In this document: positions 41,514 through 52,359 of the stretch, piece after piece | How positions within the stretch are numbered: position 1 is the stretch's first letter | Layout of the letters: every line of letters begins with the position of its first letter | Assembly (NCBI GenBank): GCA_964645205.1 | Contig: CAZYBO010000001.1 | Coordinates: forward strand, 372,001-436,000 | From: CAZYBO01 sp964645205 | GTDB taxonomy: Bacteria; Pseudomonadota; Alphaproteobacteria; Rickettsiales; SXRF01 | Length of the DNA stretch: 64,000 nucleotides | Reading direction: 5' to 3' | Made by a program: the position numbers and the translations under genes | The notes under the pieces: model-generated | Databases searched by the model: none | Told to the model about the DNA's origin: nothing | The model's input: the letters and a program-made list of their open reading frames with translations, nothing else

Positions 41514-43469
41514 ATGCATTACCGCCAGCTATTTCTTATTATCGCGTTGTTAAACCTGCCGTCAGCGGCAGCAGCAGTCCCGTCCGGCGAATCATACCAG
41601 CATGTGGAAAGCGCCTTCCAGTTCGCAGAACGCGAGGATTGGAGCGAAGCCGCCCTCCACGCCAAACGCAGCAACGACCCCGCCCTCATCAAACTCATCA
41701 CATGGCTCACGCTGCTCGATAGCGAGTCCGGCGCGTCGTTCCATGAGTTCGTGGAGTTTATCACCGCCAACCCCGACTGGCCGGAAATGAAAAAACTGCG
41801 CCAGCGCGCGGAAACCTCGTTGCGCGACAGCAGCGCTAGCGACGACGACATCCTCAACTGGTTCGGTAAGGAAGAACCCGTCACCGGTTACGGAAAACTG
41901 GCGCTCGCGAAGGCGCTGGCAAACAAGAATCCGGCGCCCAAAGCGAAGATCGAAACGTTGGTACGCGACGCATGGCGTGACGGCGATTTCGACGAGGCGA
42001 AAGAAAATGAAATCCTCGCCGCCTATAGCTCGATACTCGGGCAAGACGACCACATCGCCCGCGCCGACCGCCTGCTATGGGAAGACAAAACCGGCGCAGC
42101 AAAACGCCTCATGCCGCTTGTGCCTGAATCCGTGCGCAACCTGATGAACGCGCGCATGGCCTTGGCTGCCGATAAAAAAACCGCGCCGCTGCTGGTGGTA
42201 AAAGTTGATGGCAAGCTGAAAGCCAATCCCGGCCTTCAGTTCGAGCGCATGCGTTTCCGCGCCCGCCGCGACGATAATAACGGCGTGCGGGACATTCTGC
42301 TGAAAATGCCGAAAGAAGTGCCCTATCCTGAAAAATGGTGGCGCTTCCGCGAAACGCAGGTGCGCAAAGCCGTGGATGAAGATAATTACAAAACCGCACG
42401 CAGGTTGCTTGAAAACCACGGGCAGACCGGAGGCATCGAACTGGCCGACGCCACATGGCTTTCCGGCTGGCTGCAACTCGAATATACCAACGAGCCGAAA
42501 AAAGCCTACGACACGTTCTACCGTATGTATTCGATGGTGCGTTTCCCGCCTAGCCGCGCACGGGCAGCATTCTGGGCAGGGCGTGCGGCTGAAAAAAGCG
42601 GCGACCGCGAAACGGCAGCGAACTGGTATAACACCGCCACCTCCTACCCCACCACTTTCTACGGCCAGCTTGCTTCGCAAATCCATAACGGCAGCGCGCC
42701 TTTGCACATCCCCGGCCAGCCCGCCATCGACAGTGAATCGCGCCGCAGGTTTGAAAACAGCGAGCTGGCGCGCGCCATTACGCTATCCATCGAGATGCAG
42801 AGCATGGCGCTTGCCAACAAGCTGATCGGCTTCCTCGCGGAAAATGCGGATAGCAAAGAAGAGGCCGCGCTTGCCGCCGAACTTGGCCGGAAAGCGGGCT
42901 ATCCCTATCTCGGCGTGCGCGGCGCAAAGAAGGCGCTGCAGAATAACATGATCCTTATCGAAACCGGCTACCCCACCCCTAAAACGCCGGTGGATATTCC
43001 CATCGAACGCGCGCTCGCGCTGGCCATCATGCGGCAGGAAAGCGAATTCGATCCTAATGCCAGAAGCTCCGCCAACGCGCTAGGCTACATGCAGCTCCTA
43101 CCTTCCACCGCCAAGGAAATGGCAAAGAAACTGGAGATGGGCTTCGCTCCCAGCCGCCTCTACGAGCCGGATTACAATATCACCGTCGGCAGCTATTATC
43201 TCTCGCGCCTCATCAACGGTTATGACGGCTCGTATGTCATGGCCATCGCCGCCTACAACGCAGGGCCCGGCAACGTGCGCAAATGGATGCAGCAATTCGG
43301 CAGGCCGGGCAACAGCATCGACAGCGCCATCAACTGGATCGAGAAAATCCCCTTCGCCGAAACCCGCAACTATGTGCAGCGCGTGCTGGAAAACCTCCAG
43401 ATATACCGCCACATCGAATCCGACGAAAAAGCGCCGAAGCTGCTTCTGGGCGAGGATTTAGTGAGATAA
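41514..43469 (+). CDS. Lytic transglycosylase, Slt70-like
   Basis: The start at 41514 (MHYRQLFLIIALLNLPSAAAA) gives a signal peptide; the 13-residue-longer TTG start crosses the divergent promoter region. A long alpha-superhelix (residues 25-460) precedes the SLT domain. The catalytic Glu is residue 509 in MRQESEF, with NALGYMQLLPSTA and AAYNAGPGNVRKW. This is the second Slt in the window. The two differ in sequence, and this one is longer (651 aa). Confidence 0.93.
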   Translation: MHYRQLFLIIALLNLPSAAAAVPSGESYQHVESAFQFAEREDWSEAALHAKRSNDPALIKLITWLTLLDSESGASFHEFVEFITANPDWPEMKKLRQRAETSLRDSSASDDDILNWFGKEEPVTGYGKLALAKALANKNPAPKAKIETLVRDAWRDGDFDEAKENEILAAYSSILGQDDHIARADRLLWEDKTGAAKRLMPLVPESVRNLMNARMALAADKKTAPLLVVKVDGKLKANPGLQFERMRFRARRDDNNGVRDILLKMPKEVPYPEKWWRFRETQVRKAVDEDNYKTARRLLENHGQTGGIELADATWLSGWLQLEYTNEPKKAYDTFYRMYSMVRFPPSRARAAFWAGRAAEKSGDRETAANWYNTATSYPTTFYGQLASQIHNGSAPLHIPGQPAIDSESRRRFENSELARAITLSIEMQSMALANKLIGFLAENADSKEEAALAAELGRKAGYPYLGVRGAKKALQNNMILIETGYPTPKTPVDIPIERALALAIMRQESEFDPNARSSANALGYMQLLPSTAKEMAKKLEMGFAPSRLYEPDYNITVGSYYLSRLINGYDGSYVMAIAAYNAGPGNVRKWMQQFGRPGNSIDSAINWIEKIPFAETRNYVQRVLENLQIYRHIESDEKAPKLLLGEDLVR

Positions 43470-43478
43470 CTTTTTTCT

Positions 43479-43555
43479 TGTCATCCTGAACGAAGTGAAG
43501 GATCTAAAACGCCATACTCAGGAAGTGAGATCCTTCGCTTACGCTCAGGATGACA
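43479..43555. repeat. Palindromic REP-like repeat
   Basis: Outer arms TGTCATCCTGA (43479-43489) and TCAGGATGACA (43545-43555) are perfect complements. The inner arms GAAGGATCT and AGATCCTTC also pair. The element lies between convergent genes and may also act as a terminator hairpin. A 16-base match to its left flank lies at 10579-10594. Confidence 0.7.
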
Positions 43556-46500
43556 TTACACGGCTTTTTTCCGCTTCACCTTCTGCGCCAGCGCTTCCAG
43601 ATACAGATACACCACCGGTGTAATATACAGCGTCAGCAATTGCGAAATCAGCAAACCGCCCACGATGCTCACCCCCAGCGGCTGCCGAAGCTCCGCGCCC
43701 GCACCGATACCCAGCGCCACCGGCAGCGTGCCGAACAGCGCGGCCATCGTCGTCATCATGATCGGGCGGAAGCGCAGTACGCAGGCTTCGTAAATCGCCT
43801 CCTCCGCATTCTTGCCCTCGGCGCGCGCGGCGATGGCAAAGTCGATCATCATGATCGCGTTTTTCTTCACAATGCCCACCAGCAGGATAATGCCCACGAT
43901 CGCGATTACGCTAATATCCATGCCAAACAACAATAGCATCAACACCGCGCCCAGCCCCGCCGACGGCAGGCCGGAGAGAATCGTAATCGGATGCACGAAA
44001 CTCTCATATAGCATGCCGAGGATGATATAAATCACCACGATAGCGAGCAGCACCAGCATCCCCTGTCCGCCCGACGAATCCTGGAACACCTGCGCCGAGC
44101 CTTGGAACGTGCCGGTAATGGAATCCGGCATATCCATTCTTTCCTGCACCGCCTTGATACGCTCCACCGCCTGCCCGAGCGCCATGCCCGGCCTCAGGTT
44201 AAACGACAACGTCACCGCGGGTAATTGCCCCTGATGGTTGATCGACAGCGCACCAACCGCACGCATCACCGTGGCGATGGATTCCAGCGGAATTAAATTC
44301 CCGTCCGTTCCCGTCACGTATAGCTTCCCGATATTTTCCGGCGATTGCTGGAATTGCGGCGCCACTTCCATGATAACCGCGTAATCGTTCGACGGCGTGT
44401 AGAGGCTCGCCACCTGCGCCGTACCGTAGGCGTTATACAGCGCCTGCCGTATCGCGTCGTAGCTCACGCCCACGCTGGCGGCTTTCTGTTGATCGACATG
44501 CAGGATCGCCTGAAGGCTTTTGAGCTGCAAATCCGTGGTGACGTCCTGAAAGCCCGGTTCCTTGCTGATCTCCTGCATCAGCAGCTCCGACCATTTATAC
44601 AACTCGTCGAGATCGCTGCCCTGCATCGTATACTGGTACAGACTCTTGCTCATGCGCCCGCCGATTTGCATGTTCTGCACCGGCTGCATATACACGCCGA
44701 TACCTTCGATCTTAGCGACATCCGCACGAATTTTCTGTATGACCGCGCCTACGGCAGGGCGCTCGTTAAGCGGCTTCAGCCCTATAAACAAGCGGCCGGA
44801 GTTCAGCGCTCCGCGACCGCCGCCTACGGCATAAAACACCTTATCAACATGCGGGTTGGCACGAATAACGGCGGCCACCTGCTTCTGTTTTTCCACCATC
44901 GCGTCGAAAGAAATATCCTGCGCGGCTTCGGAGCTGGCGAAAATAAACCCGGTATCTTCCAGCGGGAAAAAACCTTTCGGCGCGTAAGAAAACGCCACTA
45001 CGCTGGCAACCAGCGTAGCAAGGGTCAGCATCAACATGGCAAAACGGTGGCGCAGCGCGATTTTCAGCGAATGTTCGTATTTTTCGATCAGCCAGTCGAA
45101 TTTATCCTTCAGTTGCTTACCCCAGCCGGTTTCTTGCGTTTCATGCTTACGACGGAGCATTTTACTGCATAGCATCGGCGTCAGTGTCAGCGAGATAACG
45201 CCGGATATGAGGATCGCCATGCTGATCGTCACCGCGAATTCGTTGAACAACCGCCCGATCACGCCCCCCATGAACAGCACGGGAATAAACACCGCCACCA
45301 GCGACAGCGTGATCGAGATGATCGTAAACCCGATTTCCTTTGCACCCTTCAGCGCCGCCTCGAACGGCTCCATGCCCTCTTCCACGTAGCGCATGATGTT
45401 CTCCAGCATCACGATAGCGTCGTCCACCACGAAGCCCACGCACAGCGTAATCGCCAGCAGCGACACGTTGTTGAGCGAAAACCCGCACAGCGCCATGCCG
45501 CCATACGTCGCGACGATGGACAGCGGCACCGCAATCGCCGGGATAAACGTCGCCCGCGCATCACGCAGGAACAGGAAGATCACCGCCACCACCAACCCGA
45601 TGGTCAAAAACATCGTAAACTGCACGTCTTCCACCGAATGGCGGATCGACACCGAGCGGTCAAACATCGGTGTAAGCTCCACTGATGCCGGAATCTGCGT
45701 GCGGAACACAGGAATCAACGCCCGCACACGCTCCACCACGTCAATCGTATTAGCGTCCGGCTGGCGCTGGATGGCGATGACGATAGCCTGCTTGCCGTTA
45801 AAATAACTCAGCGAGCGATTATCCTCCACGTCGTCGGTAACGGTGGCAATATCTTTCATGCGCACCGGCGCGCCGTCCTTCCACAGCGCGATCAGGTTAC
45901 GGAACCCTTCCGCGTTTTCCGGCTGTCCGGCGATTTTGAGGTTAAAAAGCTGCTTAGGCCCGCTGATCACGCCTACCGGCGCATTCGACGCCGCATCGGA
46001 TATGGCGTTGCGCACCTCTTCAAGGCTTATGCCCTGCGTGGCGAGCTTGTTCGGGTCGAGTTGCACACGGATGGCATATTTCTGCTGTCCATACACCACC
46101 ACCTGCGCCACGCCCGGCAGCGTGGAGATGCGCTGCGCCATCAGCGTGTCGGCATATTCGTTCACCTCCGTAAGCGGCAGCGTATCGGACGAAACGGCGA
46201 TAAATAACACAGGCTGGTCAGCCGGGTTCACCTTGCGAAACGAGGGCGGCGTAGTCATTTCCTTCGGCAGCCGCCGTAGCGTCGCGGAAATCGCCGTCTG
46301 CACATCGAGCGCCGCGCCGTCAATGTCGCGCGCCAGATCGAATTGCAGCGTGATCGACGTATTGCCGAGATAGCTTGACGACGTCATCGAGGTAATCCCC
46401 GCGATCGTCGAGAACTGGCGCTCCAGCGGCGTTGCAACTGAGGAGGCCATCGTCTCCGGGCTCGCACCCGGCAGCGATGCGGATACCTGAATCGTCGGGA

Positions 46501-46624
46501 AATCTACACGTGGCAGCGCCGACGTAGCGAGCGTCTTATACCCCGCCATGCCTCCCACCATCAACGCCGCCATCAGCAAGATGGTGAACACCGGACGGCG
46601 GATGCAGAATTCCGAAATATTCAT
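43556..46624 (-). CDS. HAE1 family RND efflux permease
   Basis: Inner-membrane proton-driven drug exporter of 1022 aa. It starts MNISEFCIRRPVFTILLMAA and has 12 membrane helices and two large periplasmic loops. The proton-relay Asp-Asp is in the TM4 motif GFVVDDAIVMLENI. It is closest in layout to MdtB/MdtC/MuxB-type pumps. It is the distal gene of an adaptor-pump pair, with a 1-base overlap. No TolC-like outer-membrane gene is adjacent. Confidence 0.95.
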   Translation of the reverse strand: MNISEFCIRRPVFTILLMAALMVGGMAGYKTLATSALPRVDFPTIQVSASLPGASPETMASSVATPLERQFSTIAGITSMTSSSYLGNTSITLQFDLARDIDGAALDVQTAISATLRRLPKEMTTPPSFRKVNPADQPVLFIAVSSDTLPLTEVNEYADTLMAQRISTLPGVAQVVVYGQQKYAIRVQLDPNKLATQGISLEEVRNAISDAASNAPVGVISGPKQLFNLKIAGQPENAEGFRNLIALWKDGAPVRMKDIATVTDDVEDNRSLSYFNGKQAIVIAIQRQPDANTIDVVERVRALIPVFRTQIPASVELTPMFDRSVSIRHSVEDVQFTMFLTIGLVVAVIFLFLRDARATFIPAIAVPLSIVATYGGMALCGFSLNNVSLLAITLCVGFVVDDAIVMLENIMRYVEEGMEPFEAALKGAKEIGFTIISITLSLVAVFIPVLFMGGVIGRLFNEFAVTISMAILISGVISLTLTPMLCSKMLRRKHETQETGWGKQLKDKFDWLIEKYEHSLKIALRHRFAMLMLTLATLVASVVAFSYAPKGFFPLEDTGFIFASSEAAQDISFDAMVEKQKQVAAVIRANPHVDKVFYAVGGGRGALNSGRLFIGLKPLNERPAVGAVIQKIRADVAKIEGIGVYMQPVQNMQIGGRMSKSLYQYTMQGSDLDELYKWSELLMQEISKEPGFQDVTTDLQLKSLQAILHVDQQKAASVGVSYDAIRQALYNAYGTAQVASLYTPSNDYAVIMEVAPQFQQSPENIGKLYVTGTDGNLIPLESIATVMRAVGALSINHQGQLPAVTLSFNLRPGMALGQAVERIKAVQERMDMPDSITGTFQGSAQVFQDSSGGQGMLVLLAIVVIYIILGMLYESFVHPITILSGLPSAGLGAVLMLLLFGMDISVIAIVGIILLVGIVKKNAIMMIDFAIAARAEGKNAEEAIYEACVLRFRPIMMTTMAALFGTLPVALGIGAGAELRQPLGVSIVGGLLISQLLTLYITPVVYLYLEALAQKVKRKKAV

Positions 46625-47730
46625 TATTTCTCCGCCTGAATTGAAACGACAGCACCATCCTTCAGCGACATAAGCCCGTCGGTAGCCGCCTGTTCACCTT
46701 CCTGCAACCCTTCAGCTATCACCGCCGCGCCTTCATGCATACGCGCCACTTTGATGTCGCGCTTGGAAGCCTTGCCGTCTGCGATCACAAACACGTAATC
46801 GCCCGCCTGCCCATGCTGCACCGCCACTTCAGGCAGCACCAGCGCCTGTTTTTCCTCGCCCAACGTCAGCGTGATATTCACGAACATGCCCGGCCACAGC
46901 CCTTCATCCTCGTTAGGAAACGTCGCGCGCGCCACGAACGTGCCGGTGGCCTGATCCACCGCGTTGTCGATATATTCCAGCGTGCCGCGCGAAGCCTCCG
47001 CGCTCCCTTCACGCAGCGCCGTTACGTCCACCGTGCCCGCCTGCATCGCGCTGCGCACCGCGTCGAAATAATTCTGTGACAGCGACATCTTCACGCGAAT
47101 CGGCTTGATCTGGTTAATAACGACCAGCGGCTGCGTATCGTTCGCTTTCACTGTATTGCCGCTGGTGAAGTTGATCGTGCCCGTGCGCCCGCCGATGGGC
47201 GCGAGTATCTGCGTGTAATCGAGCTGCACACGTGCCTTGTCGAGCATCGCTTGCGTTGCGTTGACCACCGCTTCCTGCGCCTTATACGCCGCTTTCGCGG
47301 TATCAAGGTTCGCGGGCGACTCAAAATTTTTCTTCAGCAGCGCGCTGGCGCGCTCATACTGCATGCGCAGGTTTTCAAGTTGCGCCACATCGCGCCGCAG
47401 GTTGGCCTGCAATTCGTTCTCCTGCGCTTTCAACGAGCGGTCGTCGAGCACGAACAGCAAATCACCTTTATTCACCGCGTCGCCATCCTTGAATTTCACT
47501 TCCAACACCTGCGAATCCAGCCTGGCGCGCACCGCCACCGATTCATACGGGACCACATTCCCCACTTCGCGCAGTATAAGCGGAATATCCTTGCGCTCGG
47601 CGGGCGCAACGCGCACGAGCACGGAAGGCGGCGCATTGGTTTTATCCTGATAGAAAAACTTCCAGCCGATGAAAACCGCCAGCCCCGCCGCAGCGGTAAT
47701 GACCAGAACTTTACGTTTACTTTGCTTCAC
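46624..47730 (-). CDS. RND efflux periplasmic adaptor subunit
   Basis: Membrane-fusion protein linking the RND pump to an outer-membrane channel. An N-terminal anchor (about residues 8-25) is followed by the beta-barrel/lipoyl domain (EVKFKDGDAVNKGDLLFVLDD). An alpha hairpin and the C-terminal LPEVAVQHGQAGDYVFVI domain complete it. Length is 368 aa. It has a 1-base overlap with the pump gene (TAATG). Confidence 0.93.
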   Translation of the reverse strand: MKQSKRKVLVITAAAGLAVFIGWKFFYQDKTNAPPSVLVRVAPAERKDIPLILREVGNVVPYESVAVRARLDSQVLEVKFKDGDAVNKGDLLFVLDDRSLKAQENELQANLRRDVAQLENLRMQYERASALLKKNFESPANLDTAKAAYKAQEAVVNATQAMLDKARVQLDYTQILAPIGGRTGTINFTSGNTVKANDTQPLVVINQIKPIRVKMSLSQNYFDAVRSAMQAGTVDVTALREGSAEASRGTLEYIDNAVDQATGTFVARATFPNEDEGLWPGMFVNITLTLGEEKQALVLPEVAVQHGQAGDYVFVIADGKASKRDIKVARMHEGAAVIAEGLQEGEQAATDGLMSLKDGAVVSIQAEK

Positions 47731-47871
47731 GAATTGTGCATTCCCATTCTATAACAATGTTCGCCGCATATTAGCAGTAAGTCGAACAGGTTACAACGAA
47801 CTAACCGCCATTCGCTTTTAAGTGTTTTTATTTCACCAAAAGCGCGTTACGCTCATACCCATTCACCCCAT

Positions 47872-49155
47872 ATGCTTCCATCGTCCGATACCATTCCCGC
47901 CGGCGGGCTCCGCTGGCTTTATATCGATTTCAACAGCTACTTCGCCAGCGTGGAGCAGCAGCTTCACCCTGCCCTGCGCGGGAAACCTGTTGCCGTCGTA
48001 CCGGTGGAAACCGATTCCACCTGCGCCATCGCCGCAAGTTATGAGGCCAAGGCGTTCGGCATCAAAACCGGCACACCCATCTGGGAAGCGAAAAAACTCT
48101 GCCCTAACCTCATCTGCGTACTCGCGCAGCATGAACATTACGTGCAATACCACCATCGCATACTCGAGGAAGTAGACAGGCATATTCCCGTCACCGCCGT
48201 CTGCTCCATCGACGAAGTGGCCTGCCGATTGATGGACAATGAAACGTCACCCGAACGCGCCTGCGAAATCGCGCACGCGGTCAAGCGCGGCCTTGCCGCG
48301 AATATCGGTGAATATATACGCTGCTCGGTGGGCATCGCGCCCAACCGCTACCTCGCCAAAATCGCCACCGACCTGCAGAAACCCGACGGCCTTACATTGC
48401 TTGGCCTGCATGACATCCCCGGCAAGCTGCTGCCGCTATCCTTGCGCGATCTCCCCGGCATCGGCCGCAATATAGAAAAGCGCCTGCTGCTGGCGGGCAT
48501 TAACAATATGGAAGCCCTGTGGCAGCTTAACCCGCAGCGCATGCGCAAAATCTGGGGAAGCGTGTGGGGCGAAAAAATGTGGCACCTGCTGCGCGGCGTG
48601 GAATTGCCGGAAGCAGAAACCACCCGCAGCACCGTAGGCCACAGCCACGTGATGGCGCCGGAACTGCGCGACCCGGCAAAAGCAAAATACGTCGCACGCC
48701 GCCTCACCCTCAAAGCCGCCAGCCGTCTGCGCCGCATGGGATATTGCGCTTCATCCTTTTACCTCGCAGTGCGCCTCGAAAACGGCGTGCGGTTGGAAAA
48801 TCACGAGCGCTGCTGGCGTGCGCAGGACAGCATGACATTCCTGCACCTTCTCGACAAGGCGTGGCAGCGCCTGATACGGGAATCGGGCACCGCCCGCATC
48901 AAAAAACTCTCCGTTTCCCTGCACGGGCTGAAAGCGATAAGCGATATGCAGCCGGAGCTTTTCGCTGAACTTCCCGAGGATGCATTAAAACAGCGCATGC
49001 GTGCGGAAAAAATGTCGCGCGCGCTGGACAAGATCAACCATCGCTTCGGACGGGATTCCATATTGATCGGGATGCTCCCCTCGCAGGGACGCAGCTTTTC
49101 GGGAACGAAAATCGCGTTTACGCGCATTCCCGACGAGGAGGAATTTTTGGAATAG
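47872..49155 (+). CDS. Y-family DNA polymerase (DinB/UmuC-like)
   Basis: Translesion polymerase. The palm motifs are YIDFNSYFASVEQQ, in which the DxN form resembles UmuC-type sequences, and CSIDEVACRL carrying the second Asp-Glu pair. A fingers/thumb region with LRDLPGIGRNIEKRLLLAG (helix-hairpin-helix) and a little-finger domain follow. The C-terminal NHRFGRDSILIGMLPS segment recalls UmuC. Length is 427 aa. No umuD-like gene or LexA box was found upstream. Confidence 0.88.
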   Translation: MLPSSDTIPAGGLRWLYIDFNSYFASVEQQLHPALRGKPVAVVPVETDSTCAIAASYEAKAFGIKTGTPIWEAKKLCPNLICVLAQHEHYVQYHHRILEEVDRHIPVTAVCSIDEVACRLMDNETSPERACEIAHAVKRGLAANIGEYIRCSVGIAPNRYLAKIATDLQKPDGLTLLGLHDIPGKLLPLSLRDLPGIGRNIEKRLLLAGINNMEALWQLNPQRMRKIWGSVWGEKMWHLLRGVELPEAETTRSTVGHSHVMAPELRDPAKAKYVARRLTLKAASRLRRMGYCASSFYLAVRLENGVRLENHERCWRAQDSMTFLHLLDKAWQRLIRESGTARIKKLSVSLHGLKAISDMQPELFAELPEDALKQRMRAEKMSRALDKINHRFGRDSILIGMLPSQGRSFSGTKIAFTRIPDEEEFLE

Positions 49156-50148
49156 CTAAACGGCTTTTTTCAGCCTGAGCGAAACCCTGTGCCAGTGATA
49201 GGCCGAATTGATGATCGTTTCAATATCGGTAAAGCGCGGTTTCCAGCCAAGCTCTTCACGCGCCGCCGTCGCATCCGCCACTAACCGGCAGGGATCACCG
49301 GCGCGGCGCGGTTTGAACTGGTGCGGCACGCGCAGGCCGAGATATTTAAACGCCGTCATCACTTCGCCGATCGACGTGCCGGTGCCGGTGCCGAGATTGT
49401 ACGCGGCGGGCTTCGCGCCTTTAAGCAGCGCTTCCACGGCCAGCACATGCGCCGCAGCAAGGTCTACCACATGAATATAATCACGGATGGCCGTGCCGTC
49501 CTGCGTCGGGTAATCGTTGCCGTATATGTCGAGTGCGGGCGCCTGCCCGAGGCTCGCCATGCACGCCAACGGAATAAGATGCGTTTCCGGCTCGTGCGAT
49601 TCGCCGATGTCACCGTCCGGCGATGCGCCCGCGGCGTTGAAATAACGCAGCGCCATCCATGCCGGGCCACCCGCACGGTGGAAATCGCGCAGCAGTTGCT
49701 CGAACGCCAGCTTAGACCAACCGTAAGGATTCTTAGGCAAAAGCGGGTGCGATTCCTGAATCGGTATCGCCACCGGTTCGCCATAAACCGCCGCCGTGGA
49801 GGAAAACACGATTGCCTTCACGCCGCATTCTTTCAGCGTGTGCATAAAGGGAATTTTAGCCGCGAAGTTATTGTCGTAATGCTTCAGCGGATTGACAACC
49901 GATTCAGCCACTTCAATCGAGCCGGAAAGGTCGATAACCGCCTGAATACCGTATTGCGTAATCGCCTGCCTGACGGCTTGCGTATCCGATACGGATGCTT
50001 CGACCAGAGGCCCCCAGCGCACGAAATCGCGGCGACCGGTGCATAAATTATCAAGGGTAACGGGCAGGTAACCGCTGGCGGAAAGCGCCTTGCACACATG
50101 GGAGCCGATATAGCCCGCACCCCCTGCTACCAATACTGCTTTACTCAT
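49156..50148 (-). CDS. galE: UDP-glucose 4-epimerase
   Basis: Interconverts UDP-glucose and UDP-galactose (or the N-acetyl forms) for exopolysaccharide synthesis. The NAD-binding GGAGYIGSHVCKAL is at residues 8-21, FSSTAAVYG carries the catalytic Ser/Thr, and YGWSK is the active-site Tyr-xxx-Lys. Length is 330 aa. It is convergent with the polymerase gene with no base between the two stops. Confidence 0.94.
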   Translation of the reverse strand: MSKAVLVAGGAGYIGSHVCKALSASGYLPVTLDNLCTGRRDFVRWGPLVEASVSDTQAVRQAITQYGIQAVIDLSGSIEVAESVVNPLKHYDNNFAAKIPFMHTLKECGVKAIVFSSTAAVYGEPVAIPIQESHPLLPKNPYGWSKLAFEQLLRDFHRAGGPAWMALRYFNAAGASPDGDIGESHEPETHLIPLACMASLGQAPALDIYGNDYPTQDGTAIRDYIHVVDLAAAHVLAVEALLKGAKPAAYNLGTGTGTSIGEVMTAFKYLGLRVPHQFKPRRAGDPCRLVADATAAREELGWKPRFTDIETIINSAYHWHRVSLRLKKAV

Positions 50149-50270
50149 GTAGCCCTGTTTCCCGTATAGTTAACGAAACGTTAATTTATAGTATTTATGG
50201 CGCTCAGGCAACCATAAACACCCGTTTCGCATAAAAAACCCATACGAAAACCGCGTTTCCGCGATTTCGG

Positions 50271-51743
<1,473 letters not shown>

Positions 51744-52026
51744 GAATAATTCCCTTTATTTTTCAATAACAGGTGCGTCTTTTAATTGAGGATGTATAAA
51801 AAATACATACGAACCTCAGACGATCTCCGTTAATCCGTTTGTAACTAAATATTAATAATTACGTTCGGGGGGATTCTAATACGCTATTTTCGACACAAAT
51901 TCCAGCGCTTTTTTCTAAAAAACCGCATTTCACGTGTTTTTATATACAATTACTATCGTATTACGGGAATATATTGATGTTTTTTAATGCGAAGTGGTGA
52001 GATAAACGAGCGAATAAATAAGAAAT
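51744..52026. other. AT-rich intergenic region
   Basis: A stretch of 283 bases between the small Cys-rich gene and the phosphotransferase gene, both on the minus strand. It is markedly AT-richer than the coding regions. No gene, tRNA or clear terminator was seen. Confidence 0.5.
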
Positions 52027-52359
52027 TTATTTCTTAGCGCACCGTTGTTCACAAAATGAATAGGGTGTCTTTTGCTTAAGGCACTCTGACATGCAAAGAT
52101 AATTCTTCTCAGGCGTTACATGTTTCTTTGCAACGTCGGAAGATTTTATCGCGCCGTGACGCCTGAGCGGGGCAAATGGCTCCGGCTTTGCGTTCTCAAC
52201 CGATGGCAAGGAAGGTGCATGCGTATACGTACACTTCCCCATACACACGGCGGAGGCGCCCCCTTCCCGCATGCAGTTGCTTAGACAGCGATGATCCGTA
52301 TCCGCCCACGCAGGCAACGCGCACACCATAACCAACAGCATCGCCAATACACGCATCAT
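52027..52359 (-). CDS. Small secreted protein with two twin-CX3C motifs
   Basis: Not recognised. It has a signal peptide (residues 1-19, ending PAWA) and a mature protein of about 91 residues. The eight regular cysteines form two identical C-x3-C-x9-C-x3-C units: 25/29/39/43 and 89/93/103/107. They are joined by a Pro-rich 45-residue linker. The pattern suggests two helix hairpins each locked by disulfides, as in twin-CX3C proteins. Its start overlaps the stop of the ATPase gene by 4 bases, so the pair is probably translated together. Confidence 0.8.
   Translation of the reverse strand: MMRVLAMLLVMVCALPAWADTDHRCLSNCMREGGASAVCMGKCTYTHAPSLPSVENAKPEPFAPLRRHGAIKSSDVAKKHVTPEKNYLCMSECLKQKTPYSFCEQRCAKK

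Noticed and set aside
47731..47871. Possible LexA box before the Y-family polymerase
   Set aside because: GAAC/GTTC half-sites exist but not at the GTTC-N7-GTTC spacing of alphaproteobacterial LexA.
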